NCBI GenBank assembly: GCA_031397815.1
Contig: JANNMJ010000079.1
Location: 1-7,152, forward strand
Source of the DNA: JANNMJ01 sp031397815
Lineage (GTDB): Bacteria; Bacteroidota; Bacteroidia; Cytophagales; Hymenobacteraceae
DNA length: 7,152 bases
Direction of reading: 5' to 3'
The translations under genes and the position numbers were made by a program. The notes under the pieces were generated by a model, which saw nothing but the letters and a program-made list of their open reading frames with translations, was not told the origin of the DNA and did not search any database. Of this stretch, positions 1 to 4,566 are shown in pieces (the stretch's first letter is position 1; the number at the start of each line of letters is the position of its first letter).

Positions 1-15
1 CGCCGCCCTGTCGCA

Positions 16-36
16 CCGGCTCTGGGACAGAGCCGG
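16..36. repeat. Small perfect hairpin, CTCTG core (copy 1)
   Basis: A perfect 9-bp stem, CCGGCTCTG / CAGAGCCGG, closes a 3-nt loop (gga). No T-tract follows, so it is not a classical intrinsic terminator. Its core and right flank recur at 265-284: positions 21-40 and 265-284 match at 17 of 20 bases. It is probably one copy of a short dispersed palindromic repeat. Confidence 0.6.
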
Positions 37-90
37 CTACATCGGAGACGGTGTTGATTCGCCGTATAAAGTAGTCATTCTGAAGTAATC

Positions 91-230
91 AAGGGGAGTT
101 TGTCATTGCGAGGAGGAGGCTCTGCGACGACGAAGCAATCCTCGTTTGCTTGGAAATGCGGCTGAGTCAACGCGCCCATCCTAACGAGGATTGCTTCGTC
201 GCAAAGCCTCCTCGCAATGACAAAATCCTT
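91..230. repeat. MITE-like / REP-like long inverted repeat
   Basis: The core arms 99-146 and 183-224 are reverse complements around a 36-nt centre. They start with TTTGTCATTGCGAGGAGG and end with GAAGCAATCCTCGTT. A weaker extension (aagg at 91, cctt at 227-230) suggests an element of about 140 bp. The left arm differs from the right by two extra triplets, an added AGG in the GAGGAGGAGG run and an added ACG in GCGACGACG, plus one substitution (gctctg versus gctttg). No transposase is encoded, so if mobile it is non-autonomous. Sequences beginning GTCATTGCGAG and containing CGAAGCAATC are, to my recollection, a common dispersed repeat type in bacterial genomes. Target-site duplications are not evident. 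Confidence 0.75.
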
Positions 231-258
231 TACAATCGCTTCTGAATGGGTACTTGAC

Positions 259-281
259 GCCATCTCTGAGACAGAGCTGGC
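259..281. repeat. Small hairpin, CTCTG core (copy 2)
   Basis: GCCA-t-CTCTG pairs with CAGAG-c-TGGC around an aga loop: 9 pairs with one mismatch. The core and right flank match the copy at 16-36. The two copies bracket the long inverted repeat, and both differ in stem sequence while mostly keeping pairing, which suggests the folded shape matters or that both derive from one palindromic family. Confidence 0.55.
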
Positions 282-372
282 CACGCGTCAATTGCCCCCC
301 ATAGAATCCCCCGCTCCCCAGCCACATCATCATGTAGCCCCCACCCCATCCTTACTCCCCACCGCCACCCCC

Positions 373-380
373 TAGCTTTG
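373..380 (+). promoter_or_regulatory. Bacteroidota-type -7 promoter box for the response regulator
   Basis: TAGCTTTG matches the TAnnTTTG -7 consensus of the Bacteroidota primary sigma factor exactly. No good -33 TTG is visible; the closest is TTA at 352-354, 18 nt upstream. The box ends only 6 nt before the ATG at 387, so the transcript would be leaderless or carry a leader of just a few bases. The box also contains an in-frame TTG at 378 that could be mistaken for a start codon. Confidence 0.5.
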
Positions 381-386
381 CTTCCT

Positions 387-1016
387 ATGATTCGCGTAGC
401 TGTTATCGACGACGATTTGGTGGTCCGGGAGGGGCTGTCTGAGTACCTCGGTCAGCAGCCGGGGTTTGGGTGCGTGCTGGTCGCGGGGTCGATGGAAGCG
501 GCCTTGGCGGCGCTGCCGAGCGTACCGGCGGTCGATGTGGTGCTGCTCGATTTGGGGTTGCCGGGGATGAACGGGCTCGACGGGATGCCGCACTTGCGGG
601 CGCAGTTTCCGCAGGTCGATATCATCGTCCTGACGGTTTACCACGATACGAACCGCATTTATCAGGCGCTCTGCGCGGGCGCCACGGGCTACCTGCTCAA
701 GAGCACGCCGCTGCCGGAAATCCGCGATGCCGTGGCCACCGTCCACGGCGGCGGGTCGGTGATGTCGCCGGATGTGGCGCGGAAGGTGATGGCGCATTTT
801 CAGCCGGTTCGGCCCGCCGCTACCTCGCCGCAGCTCACCGCCCGCGAGCGGCAAATCGTCGATTGCCTGATCGAAGGCCTCAGCTACAAGCTCATCGCCG
901 ACCAGCTCGACCTCTCCATCGACACCGTCCGGTTCCATTTCCGCAACATCTACAAAAAGCTCCACATCAACTCCCAGACTGAATTAATGGCGAAAGTGCT
1001 GCGGAAAGAGGTGTGA
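387..1016 (+). CDS. LuxR/NarL-family two-component response regulator
   Basis: This is a 209-residue DNA-binding response regulator of the NarL/FixJ type. An upstream sensor kinase would phosphorylate it, and it would then bind promoter DNA in the cytoplasm. The receiver domain (about 1-122) shows the acidic cluster D8-D9-D10, the phospho-acceptor D55 (LLDLGLPG), T83 (VLTV) and K105 (YLLK). A linker of about 25 residues leads to a LuxR-type helix-turn-helix at about 149-205 (LTARERQIVDCL, then SIDTVRFHFRNIYKKL). Length and architecture are typical and all switch residues are present. I chose the ATG at 387 because it lies directly before the first receiver beta strand (MIRVAVIDDD); an in-frame TTG at 378 falls inside the -7 promoter box. 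No histidine kinase is visible, so it is an orphan here or its partner lies off the left edge. Its target genes cannot be deduced. Confidence 0.93.
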   Translation: MIRVAVIDDDLVVREGLSEYLGQQPGFGCVLVAGSMEAALAALPSVPAVDVVLLDLGLPGMNGLDGMPHLRAQFPQVDIIVLTVYHDTNRIYQALCAGATGYLLKSTPLPEIRDAVATVHGGGSVMSPDVARKVMAHFQPVRPAATSPQLTARERQIVDCLIEGLSYKLIADQLDLSIDTVRFHFRNIYKKLHINSQTELMAKVLRKEV

Positions 1017-1084
1017 TTTGGGGGAGATGTGGGGATGTGGGTCGATGTGAGGGGATGTGAAAGAGAGGTGAGGATTCGGGGTAA
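1017..1084. repeat. G-rich convergent spacer with GATGTG repeats
   Basis: The gap between the convergent response regulator and Usp genes has four GATGTG copies starting at 1026, 1034, 1044 and 1054 (spacing 8, 10, 10). It also has G-runs at 1020-1024, 1031-1034, 1039-1041 and 1051-1054. Those four runs, with loops of 6, 4 and 9 nt, could form a loose G-quadruplex in the plus-strand transcript. I see no stem-loop plus T-tract terminator for either gene. Confidence 0.45.
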
Positions 1085-1942
1085 CTACCCCCGCGTCGGG
1101 AGCAGCAGCACGGGCACGGTGCTGTGCCGCGCCACCTGCGCCGTGACGCTGCGGTGAAACAGCTCGCTGAGGAAGCTGCGCGGCCGGGCGATGAGGACGA
1201 GTAAATCGACCGCATCGGCTTCTACTTCGGCGGCTCGCAGAATCGCCGGAGCGATGTCGTCGGCCGTCACTACGTGGAACGCATTCGTCCGCAAAGCGGG
1301 GAGCGCAAGGCCCGTCCGGACGGCCTCGAAGGCAGCGGCGGCGGGGGCGGCGGACCGGGCGTCATCCGTCAGCGGCTCCACGTGCAGCACCCGACTAATG
1401 GCTTGCCAACCGTCGAGGAGGCGGCGGCGGGCCATCAGCGCGGCGGGCGTAAGGTGAATCGGGTCGGCGTCGACGGCGATCAGGGCGTGGTGCGGCGCAG
1501 TCGGGCGGCGGCGGGATGCGCCCGTCGGGATGAGAATCAACGGGTAAAACGCGGACCGCAGAATCGGGAGCGCGGCGTTGCTGAGCAGCCGGTCGAACCA
1601 GTTTTCCGGGGAGCTGATGCCCATCACGAACGCCACCGGCCGCAGCCGGGCGCCGATCTCGTCAATCGCCGCCGCCAGCGAATCCGACGACACTTCGATC
1701 TCCGTCGGCACCGGTAGGTCGGCGCTCCACTTCTCCAGCTGCTCGCGCAGGGCCGCCCGGTTGCGGTTCGTGTATGCGGCGGCGACGGGCACCATCTCGG
1801 GTTCGAGAATTAGGTCGTGGTAGACGTGCAGCAGTACCAGCCGCGCCCCCAACGGCTCGGCCAGCGCGGCCGCCGCCAGCAGCAAATGCTGCGTAGAATC
1901 GCTGACATCAGTCAGCACGACGAACGTGGATGTAGAGAGCAT
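1085..1942 (-). CDS. Universal stress protein, tandem two-domain (UspA superfamily)
   Basis: This 285-residue protein carries two universal stress protein domains in tandem, an arrangement common in Bacteroidota; the exact role is unknown, but the family is linked to stress survival. Domain 1 (about 5-140) has the first-strand motif FVVLTDVS, the second strand LVLLHVY and the C-terminal LILIP strand. Domain 2 (about 151-283) has HALIAVDAD, VLHVEPL and a C-terminal HRSVTAQVARHSTVPVLLL. The ATP-binding signature GxxGx9G(S/T) of nucleotide-binding members is not intact: domain 2 reads ARPRSFLSELFHRSVT where the glycines should be. ATP binding is therefore doubtful. No signal peptide or membrane segment is seen, so it should be cytoplasmic. 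The ATG at 1942 begins just before the first strand. It lies 41 nt downstream of the other Usp gene on the same strand, probably in one operon, and ends with TAG. It converges on the response regulator. Confidence 0.88.
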   Translation of the reverse strand: MLSTSTFVVLTDVSDSTQHLLLAAAALAEPLGARLVLLHVYHDLILEPEMVPVAAAYTNRNRAALREQLEKWSADLPVPTEIEVSSDSLAAAIDEIGARLRPVAFVMGISSPENWFDRLLSNAALPILRSAFYPLILIPTGASRRRPTAPHHALIAVDADPIHLTPAALMARRRLLDGWQAISRVLHVEPLTDDARSAAPAAAAFEAVRTGLALPALRTNAFHVVTADDIAPAILRAAEVEADAVDLLVLIARPRSFLSELFHRSVTAQVARHSTVPVLLLPTRG

Positions 1943-1983
1943 GGCGGGTGGAAGGGGGTTTGGTTTCGAAGGAAGGTCGGCGC

Positions 1984-2763
1984 CTACTCAGCAGACACCG
2001 TCGCGAGCACCATCACGGGCAGCGGGCAGCGCCCGAGCACTTCGGCGGTGACGCTGGTGTGGAGCAGGTTGCCCCAGAAGTTCCGCCGGCGGGCGACCAT
2101 CAGCAGCAAATCGGCTTCGGCGTCGTGGGCGGCGTCGAGGATGCCGGTGGCGGGGACGCGGTGAATCCAGTTCAGCAGATTCGGTTTCAGCGGAAACGGC
2201 AGCAGCCCGGCGTTATCGACCGACGCGAGCGCGTCGTGGCCGTGCAGCGGGGCGGTGGGCTGCGTGACGTGCAGCACCGTGAGGCTGGCGCCGGGCGCCC
2301 GCAGAAGCTGCCGGACCAGCACGGCGGCTTCGCCGATGTTGAAATCCGCGCCGTCGACGGCGATTGCGATACGCCGAGGCGGCGTGGTGGGCGCGTCGGG
2401 CGGCACCACCAGCAGCGGGTAGGGCGTACCGGCCAACAGGTCGGCGGCGCGCGCCCGAACCATCGCGGGGGCAGCCTCTCCGGCGGGCCGGTTCAGCACC
2501 AATAGCTGCGGATGATGGCGGCGCAGCACCGGCGCAGCTTGGCTCGGGGCGATGCGTTTTTCGGGCGCCAGCAGGGCGGCTTGCCCCACGGGGTGCCCGT
2601 TGAGCGCGACGGGTTCCGCGACGGCTTCGGGCGTCAGGTCATCGGCCGTGAGCGAGAGCTGCAAAAGCGGCGCGTGGATCATCGCGGCCAGCATCGTGGC
2701 ATATTGAGGAAGGGCGGTGCGCTCGTCGAGCGGGTCGGTGAGGAGAACGATAGGGTCGGACAT
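1984..2763 (-). CDS. Universal stress protein, divergent two-domain
   Basis: This 259-residue protein is a second tandem Usp, first gene of the probable two-gene unit. Domain 1 (about 3-121) is degenerate but keeps PIVLLTDP at the start, PQLLVLNRP in the middle and a PYPLLVVPP end strand. Domain 2 (about 130-254) is clearer, with RIAIAVDGAD, LTVLHVTQP, DLLLMVARRR and HTSVTAEVLGRCPLPVMVL. As in its neighbour, HTSVT sits where the Gly-Ser/Thr of the ATP-binding motif would be, and the leading GxxG is replaced by RRRNFWGN, so ATP binding is unlikely by sequence. The two proteins are only distantly alike but share the C-terminal (H)xSVTA..(V/L) pattern, suggesting an old duplication. The ATG at 2763 directly precedes the first beta strand; no Shine-Dalgarno site is obvious. 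Stop TAG. It is divergent to the HipA-like gene. Confidence 0.82.
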   Translation of the reverse strand: MSDPIVLLTDPLDERTALPQYATMLAAMIHAPLLQLSLTADDLTPEAVAEPVALNGHPVGQAALLAPEKRIAPSQAAPVLRRHHPQLLVLNRPAGEAAPAMVRARAADLLAGTPYPLLVVPPDAPTTPPRRIAIAVDGADFNIGEAAVLVRQLLRAPGASLTVLHVTQPTAPLHGHDALASVDNAGLLPFPLKPNLLNWIHRVPATGILDAAHDAEADLLLMVARRRNFWGNLLHTSVTAEVLGRCPLPVMVLATVSAE

Positions 2764-3066
2764 GATGGAAAAGCGAGAGGAAAAAAAGTGATTGAGGGGG
2801 GAGTGCTCTGGCTAGGGCGGACGGGCCTGAAAAGGCGATGAGATGGGGAAAAAGAGGCTCCGGGCGGCGGGTCGGGCGGCGCGCTGGCTGATGCGTTGCG
2901 CCAGCCTTCCCGGCTTCGGAGTAGGACAAAGGTCTGACCTTGATATAGGGGCTTTTGATGACCCATCTCAGTTGAAAAAGTGACGTTCGTCAGTAACCCG
3001 CGCCCCTAAATTGAGTAGGTAGGCGGCGGCGGGGCCGCGCCCTGCGTCTCACCTTTGCGTCTGCTT
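2764..3066. promoter_or_regulatory. Divergent intergenic region, Usp unit / HipA-like pair
   Basis: About 300 nt separate two divergent start codons and should carry both promoters. For the Usp side, the minus strand of 2927-2934 reads GACCTTTG, one base off TAnnTTTG, which would give a leader of roughly 155 nt; it has no matching -33 TTG. For the HipA-like side, see 3050-3057. A short palindrome, TGACGttCGTCA (2981-2992), could be an operator. The region 2940-3015 is more AT-rich than its surroundings. Frames crossing this region resemble no protein I know. All regulatory assignments here are tentative. Confidence 0.35.
3050..3057 (+). promoter_or_regulatory. Possible -7 promoter box for the HipA-like gene
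   Basis: CACCTTTG matches TAnnTTTG at all fixed positions except the first. It ends 9 nt before the ATG at 3067, nearly the same geometry as at 373-380. No -33 TTG lies at a usable distance. The TTTG again contains an in-frame TTG (3055) that an automatic caller may take as the start. Confidence 0.3.
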
Positions 3067-3882
3067 ATGCTGCTTCCTCTGCCCACCCCCGCTCCTACCC
3101 TCCGCTCGGTTCACGTTACCCGCTACGTCACGCCGCTGCGGGAAGGCGGCTCGCTGCCAGCGCTCGTCGAGGCCGACGATGGGTTTATGTATGTCGTGAA
3201 GTTTCGGGGTGCGGGGCAGGGCGTGAAGGCGCTGATTGCGGAGCTGATTGTCGGGGAGCTGGCGCGGGCGTTGGGCCTGCGCGTCCCCGAGCTGGTGTTT
3301 TGCCACCTCGACGAAGCTTTCGGGCGCACCGAGCCGGATGAAGAAATTCAAGACCTCCTCAAAGCGTCCACCGGCGAAAACCTCGGCCTGCATTTCCTCA
3401 GCAGTGCCGCCACCTACGACCCCCTCGTGACCACCGCCGCGCCCGAAGAAGCCTCCCGCGTGGTCTGGCTCGATGCGCTCACGCTCAACGTCGACCGCAC
3501 GGCGCGCAACCCGAATCTGCTGCTCTGGCACAAGGAAATGTGGCTCATCGACCACGGCGCCGCCCTTTACGTCCACCACATCGGGCCGGGCTGGGAAGTG
3601 CCCGATCGCCGTCCGTTTCCCCAAATCAAAGACCACGTCCTCCTCCCCCGCGCCTCCGAGCTACCCGCCGCCGACGCGTGGGGCCGCGCCCGCCTGACGC
3701 CCGACGTCATCCGCGCCATCGTAGACCTAGTGCCCGACGAATGGCTCACCACCGCCGCCGGGCCTGACTCGGGGCCCGCCACCCAACGCGCCGCCTACGT
3801 GCGCTTTCTGGAGCAGCGCCTCGCCGCCTCCGCCACCTTTATCGAAGAAGCCGAAGATGCCCGCCGCGCTGCACGTTTTTGA
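3067..3882 (+). CDS. HipA-like kinase (short HipA_2-type), partner of DUF3037
   Basis: This 271-residue protein reads as a short HipA-family kinase, a cytoplasmic Ser/Thr kinase-like fold. K45 in YVVKF fits the ATP-contacting lysine. E59 in AELIVGELARALGL fits the helix seen in HipA. LTLNVDRTARNPN (138-150) looks like the catalytic loop with D143 and metal-binding Asn. WLIDHGAAL (159-167) fits the DFG-like Mg-binding segment with D162. A further conserved-looking stretch is IKDHVLLP (187-194). It is far shorter than toxin HipA (about 440 residues): the HipA N-terminal subdomain is absent and there is no hipB-like gene nearby. Key kinase residues seem intact, so activity is plausible; the substrate is unknown. 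I prefer ATG 3067 over TTG 3055, which falls in a promoter-like box. The gene overlaps the DUF3037 gene by 26 nt, implying coupled translation and joint function. Confidence 0.82.
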   Translation: MLLPLPTPAPTLRSVHVTRYVTPLREGGSLPALVEADDGFMYVVKFRGAGQGVKALIAELIVGELARALGLRVPELVFCHLDEAFGRTEPDEEIQDLLKASTGENLGLHFLSSAATYDPLVTTAAPEEASRVVWLDALTLNVDRTARNPNLLLWHKEMWLIDHGAALYVHHIGPGWEVPDRRPFPQIKDHVLLPRASELPAADAWGRARLTPDVIRAIVDLVPDEWLTTAAGPDSGPATQRAAYVRFLEQRLAASATFIEEAEDARRAARF

Positions 3883-4246
3883 GTACGCCGTGGTGCGCGT
3901 AGTGCCCCGCGTGGAGCGCGAGGAGTTTCTGAACGTCGGGGTGCTGGTGCTGTGCCGGGCGCAGGGTTTCCTCGGCGCGCGTTTCCAAGTCCCCGAAAAC
4001 CGCCTCCAAGCCCTCGCCCCCGCTGATTTCGACCTCCCCGACCTCCACGCCCGTCTCCTCGCCATCGAGCGCATCTGCCGCGGCCGGGCGGAAGGCGGTC
4101 CCATCGGCCAGCTCGGTCTGGCCGAGCGTTTCCGCTGGCTCACCGCTGCGCGGAGCGCCGTGGTGCAAGCGTCCGCCGTGCATCCCGGCCTGTGCGCAGA
4201 TGCCGGGGCGACGCTGGAGCGGCTGTTTGAGGGGTTGGTGAAATAA
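3857..4246 (+). CDS. DUF3037 family protein
   Basis: This 129-residue protein matches what I recall of DUF3037: FEYAVVRVVPRVEREEFLNVGVLVLCR (8-34), then FLGARF (38-43), AIERIC (69-74), GPIGQL (81-86), RFRWLTAARSAVVQAS (91-106), HPGLC (109-113) and a C-terminal LERLFEGLV. No catalytic motif, signal peptide or membrane segment is recognisable and the function is unknown. To my recollection DUF3037 genes commonly sit directly after short HipA-like kinase genes. Here the ATG at 3857 lies inside the kinase gene, overlapping by 26 nt in another frame, which favours translational coupling. The protein may be a substrate, regulator or antidote of the kinase; that is inference. Stop TAA is followed within 10 nt by tandem repeats. 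Confidence 0.85.
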   Translation: MPAALHVFEYAVVRVVPRVEREEFLNVGVLVLCRAQGFLGARFQVPENRLQALAPADFDLPDLHARLLAIERICRGRAEGGPIGQLGLAERFRWLTAARSAVVQASAVHPGLCADAGATLERLFEGLVK

Positions 4247-4252
4247 GAACGA

Positions 4253-4278
4253 CGTGGCCAGCCGGCGTGGCCAGCCGG
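4253..4278. repeat. Tandem 13-bp repeat, two copies
   Basis: Two exact copies of CGTGGCCAGCCGG stand directly after the DUF3037 stop and directly before the 11-bp repeats. The 11-mer CGTGTGCCCGG looks like a shortened relative that shares the CGTG start and CCGG end. Confidence 0.85.
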
Positions 4279-4333
4279 CGTGTGCCCGGCGTGTGCCCGG
4301 CGTGTGCCCGGCGTGTGCCCGACGTGTGCCCGG
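4279..4333. repeat. Tandem 11-bp minisatellite, five copies
   Basis: Five head-to-tail copies of CGTGTGCCCGG are present; the fourth ends in A instead of G. The last copy runs into the first GCCCGGGGT half-site at 4328. There are no spacers, so it is not a CRISPR array. Near-perfect copies suggest recent slippage, and copy number probably varies between strains. Confidence 0.85.
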
Positions 4334-4362
4334 GGTAGATTTTTTCAAAATCAACCCCGGGC
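4328..4362. repeat. Hairpin 1 of the GCCCGGGGT repeat cluster
   Basis: GCCCGGGGT (4328-4336) pairs with ACCCCGGGC (4354-4362). After one A-A mismatch the stem continues as GATTTT / AAAATC around a ttc loop. That gives 15 pairs of 16. It lies about 80 nt after the DUF3037 stop and might stop transcription, but no T-tract follows the stem. Its right arm is also the left arm of the next inverted repeat, so the two folds compete. Confidence 0.7.
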
Positions 4363-4445
4363 TATGGAAAAGAACCCCGTTGGGGTTCCCCGATTGATTG
4401 CGTGACGCGAACCCCAACGGGGTTCTTTTCCACAGCCCGGGGTTG
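4352..4445. repeat. Long inverted repeat, 37-bp arms
   Basis: Arms 4352-4388 and 4409-4445 are reverse complements with one mismatch (A4364 opposite C4433), separated by 20 nt. Each arm also contains its own small hairpin, GAACCCC-gtt-GGGGTTC on the left and GAACCCC-aac-GGGGTTC on the right, so the RNA could fold as one long hairpin or as a cruciform-like set of small ones. The near-perfect match suggests a recent insertion or ongoing conservation. It may be a dispersed palindromic element; I cannot check other copies. Confidence 0.8.
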
Positions 4446-4474
4446 GCGGCGCTTTGCGCCGACTACCCCGGGCT
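4434..4474. repeat. Hairpin 3 of the GCCCGGGGT repeat cluster
   Basis: AGCCCGGGGT (4434-4443) pairs with ACCCCGGGCT (4465-4474). Inside, CGGCGC (4447-4452) pairs with GCGCCG (4456-4461) around a ttt loop, with a small internal loop between the two stems. Its left arm is the right end of the 37-bp inverted repeat, so these folds are mutually exclusive. Confidence 0.65.
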
Positions 4475-4513
4475 ACGCGCGCTCCGGGCTACCCGCGCCC
4501 CGGGCTACCCGCA
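4466..4513. repeat. Tandem 16-bp repeat, three copies
   Basis: Three copies of CCCCGGGCTACCCGCG-like units start at 4466, 4482 and 4498. They differ at one to three positions (a T at position 2 of copy 2, a G at position 12 of copy 1, a final A in copy 3). The unit starts with the same CCCCGGGC half-site as the hairpins, so it likely arose by tandem expansion from them. Confidence 0.8.
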
Positions 4514-4535
4514 CGCCGGTTTCACACCCCAACCA

Positions 4536-4556
4536 CCGGCACCGTCTCGGTGCCGG
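4536..4556 (-). terminator. Stem-loop just after the UvrA-like stop
   Basis: A perfect 9-bp stem, CCGGCACCG / CGGTGCCGG, with a 3-nt loop lies 10 nt beyond the TAG stop of the UvrA-like gene on the minus strand. Position and strength suit a transcription terminator or 3' stabiliser. On the minus strand it is followed by TGGTTGGGG rather than a T-run, so it is not a standard intrinsic terminator. Confidence 0.45.
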
Positions 4557-4566
4557 ATACGCCAGC

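Larger units (their letters stand above)
1..386. other. Non-coding region with repeats, upstream of the response regulator
   Basis: I see no convincing gene here. A short minus-strand frame at 75-284 lies almost entirely inside an inverted repeat and resembles no protein I know. The stretch holds two related small hairpins (16-36 and 259-281), a MITE-like inverted repeat (91-230), a C-rich tract (about 293-372) and a -7 promoter-like box (373-380) immediately before the response regulator start. Positions 74-90 (gtcattctgaagtaatc) resemble the beginning of the 102-140 repeat arm and may be a decayed second copy; this is inference. No upstream gene is visible before the window edge. Confidence 0.7.
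4247..4566. other. Convergent intergenic repeat mosaic
   Basis: The 320 nt between the DUF3037 stop and the UvrA-like stop contain no credible gene. Most of the stretch consists of repeats: two 13-mers, five 11-mers, three nested or adjacent long hairpins, three 16-mers and a terminal stem-loop, described individually. A minus-strand frame crossing it changes repeat phase because 11- and 13-nt units are not multiples of three, and it resembles no protein. Confidence 0.8.

Noticed and set aside
75..284. Short minus-strand gene of 69 codons
   Set aside because: It is made almost wholly from the inverted repeat and contains no recognisable domain.
3049..3636. Minus-strand gene of 195 codons opposite the HipA-like kinase
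   Set aside because: The plus strand carries recognisable kinase motifs over the same bases; long antisense frames are expected in GC-rich coding DNA.
3055..4246. A classical HipBA toxin-antitoxin operon
   Set aside because: No HTH-type HipB gene is present, the kinase is about 170 residues shorter than toxin HipA, and the partner is DUF3037 rather than an antitoxin.
4253..4333. CRISPR array
   Set aside because: The 11- and 13-bp units are directly adjacent with no unique spacers and are far too short; no cas genes are nearby.
4328..4362. Intrinsic terminator of the HipA-like/DUF3037 transcript
   Set aside because: The stem is strong, but no T-run follows and its right arm is shared with a longer inverted repeat, so I list it as a repeat only.
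3839..4417. Minus-strand gene of 192 codons opposite DUF3037
   Set aside because: It is the antisense of a recognised family protein, and its N-terminal part is translated tandem repeat whose unit is not a multiple of three.
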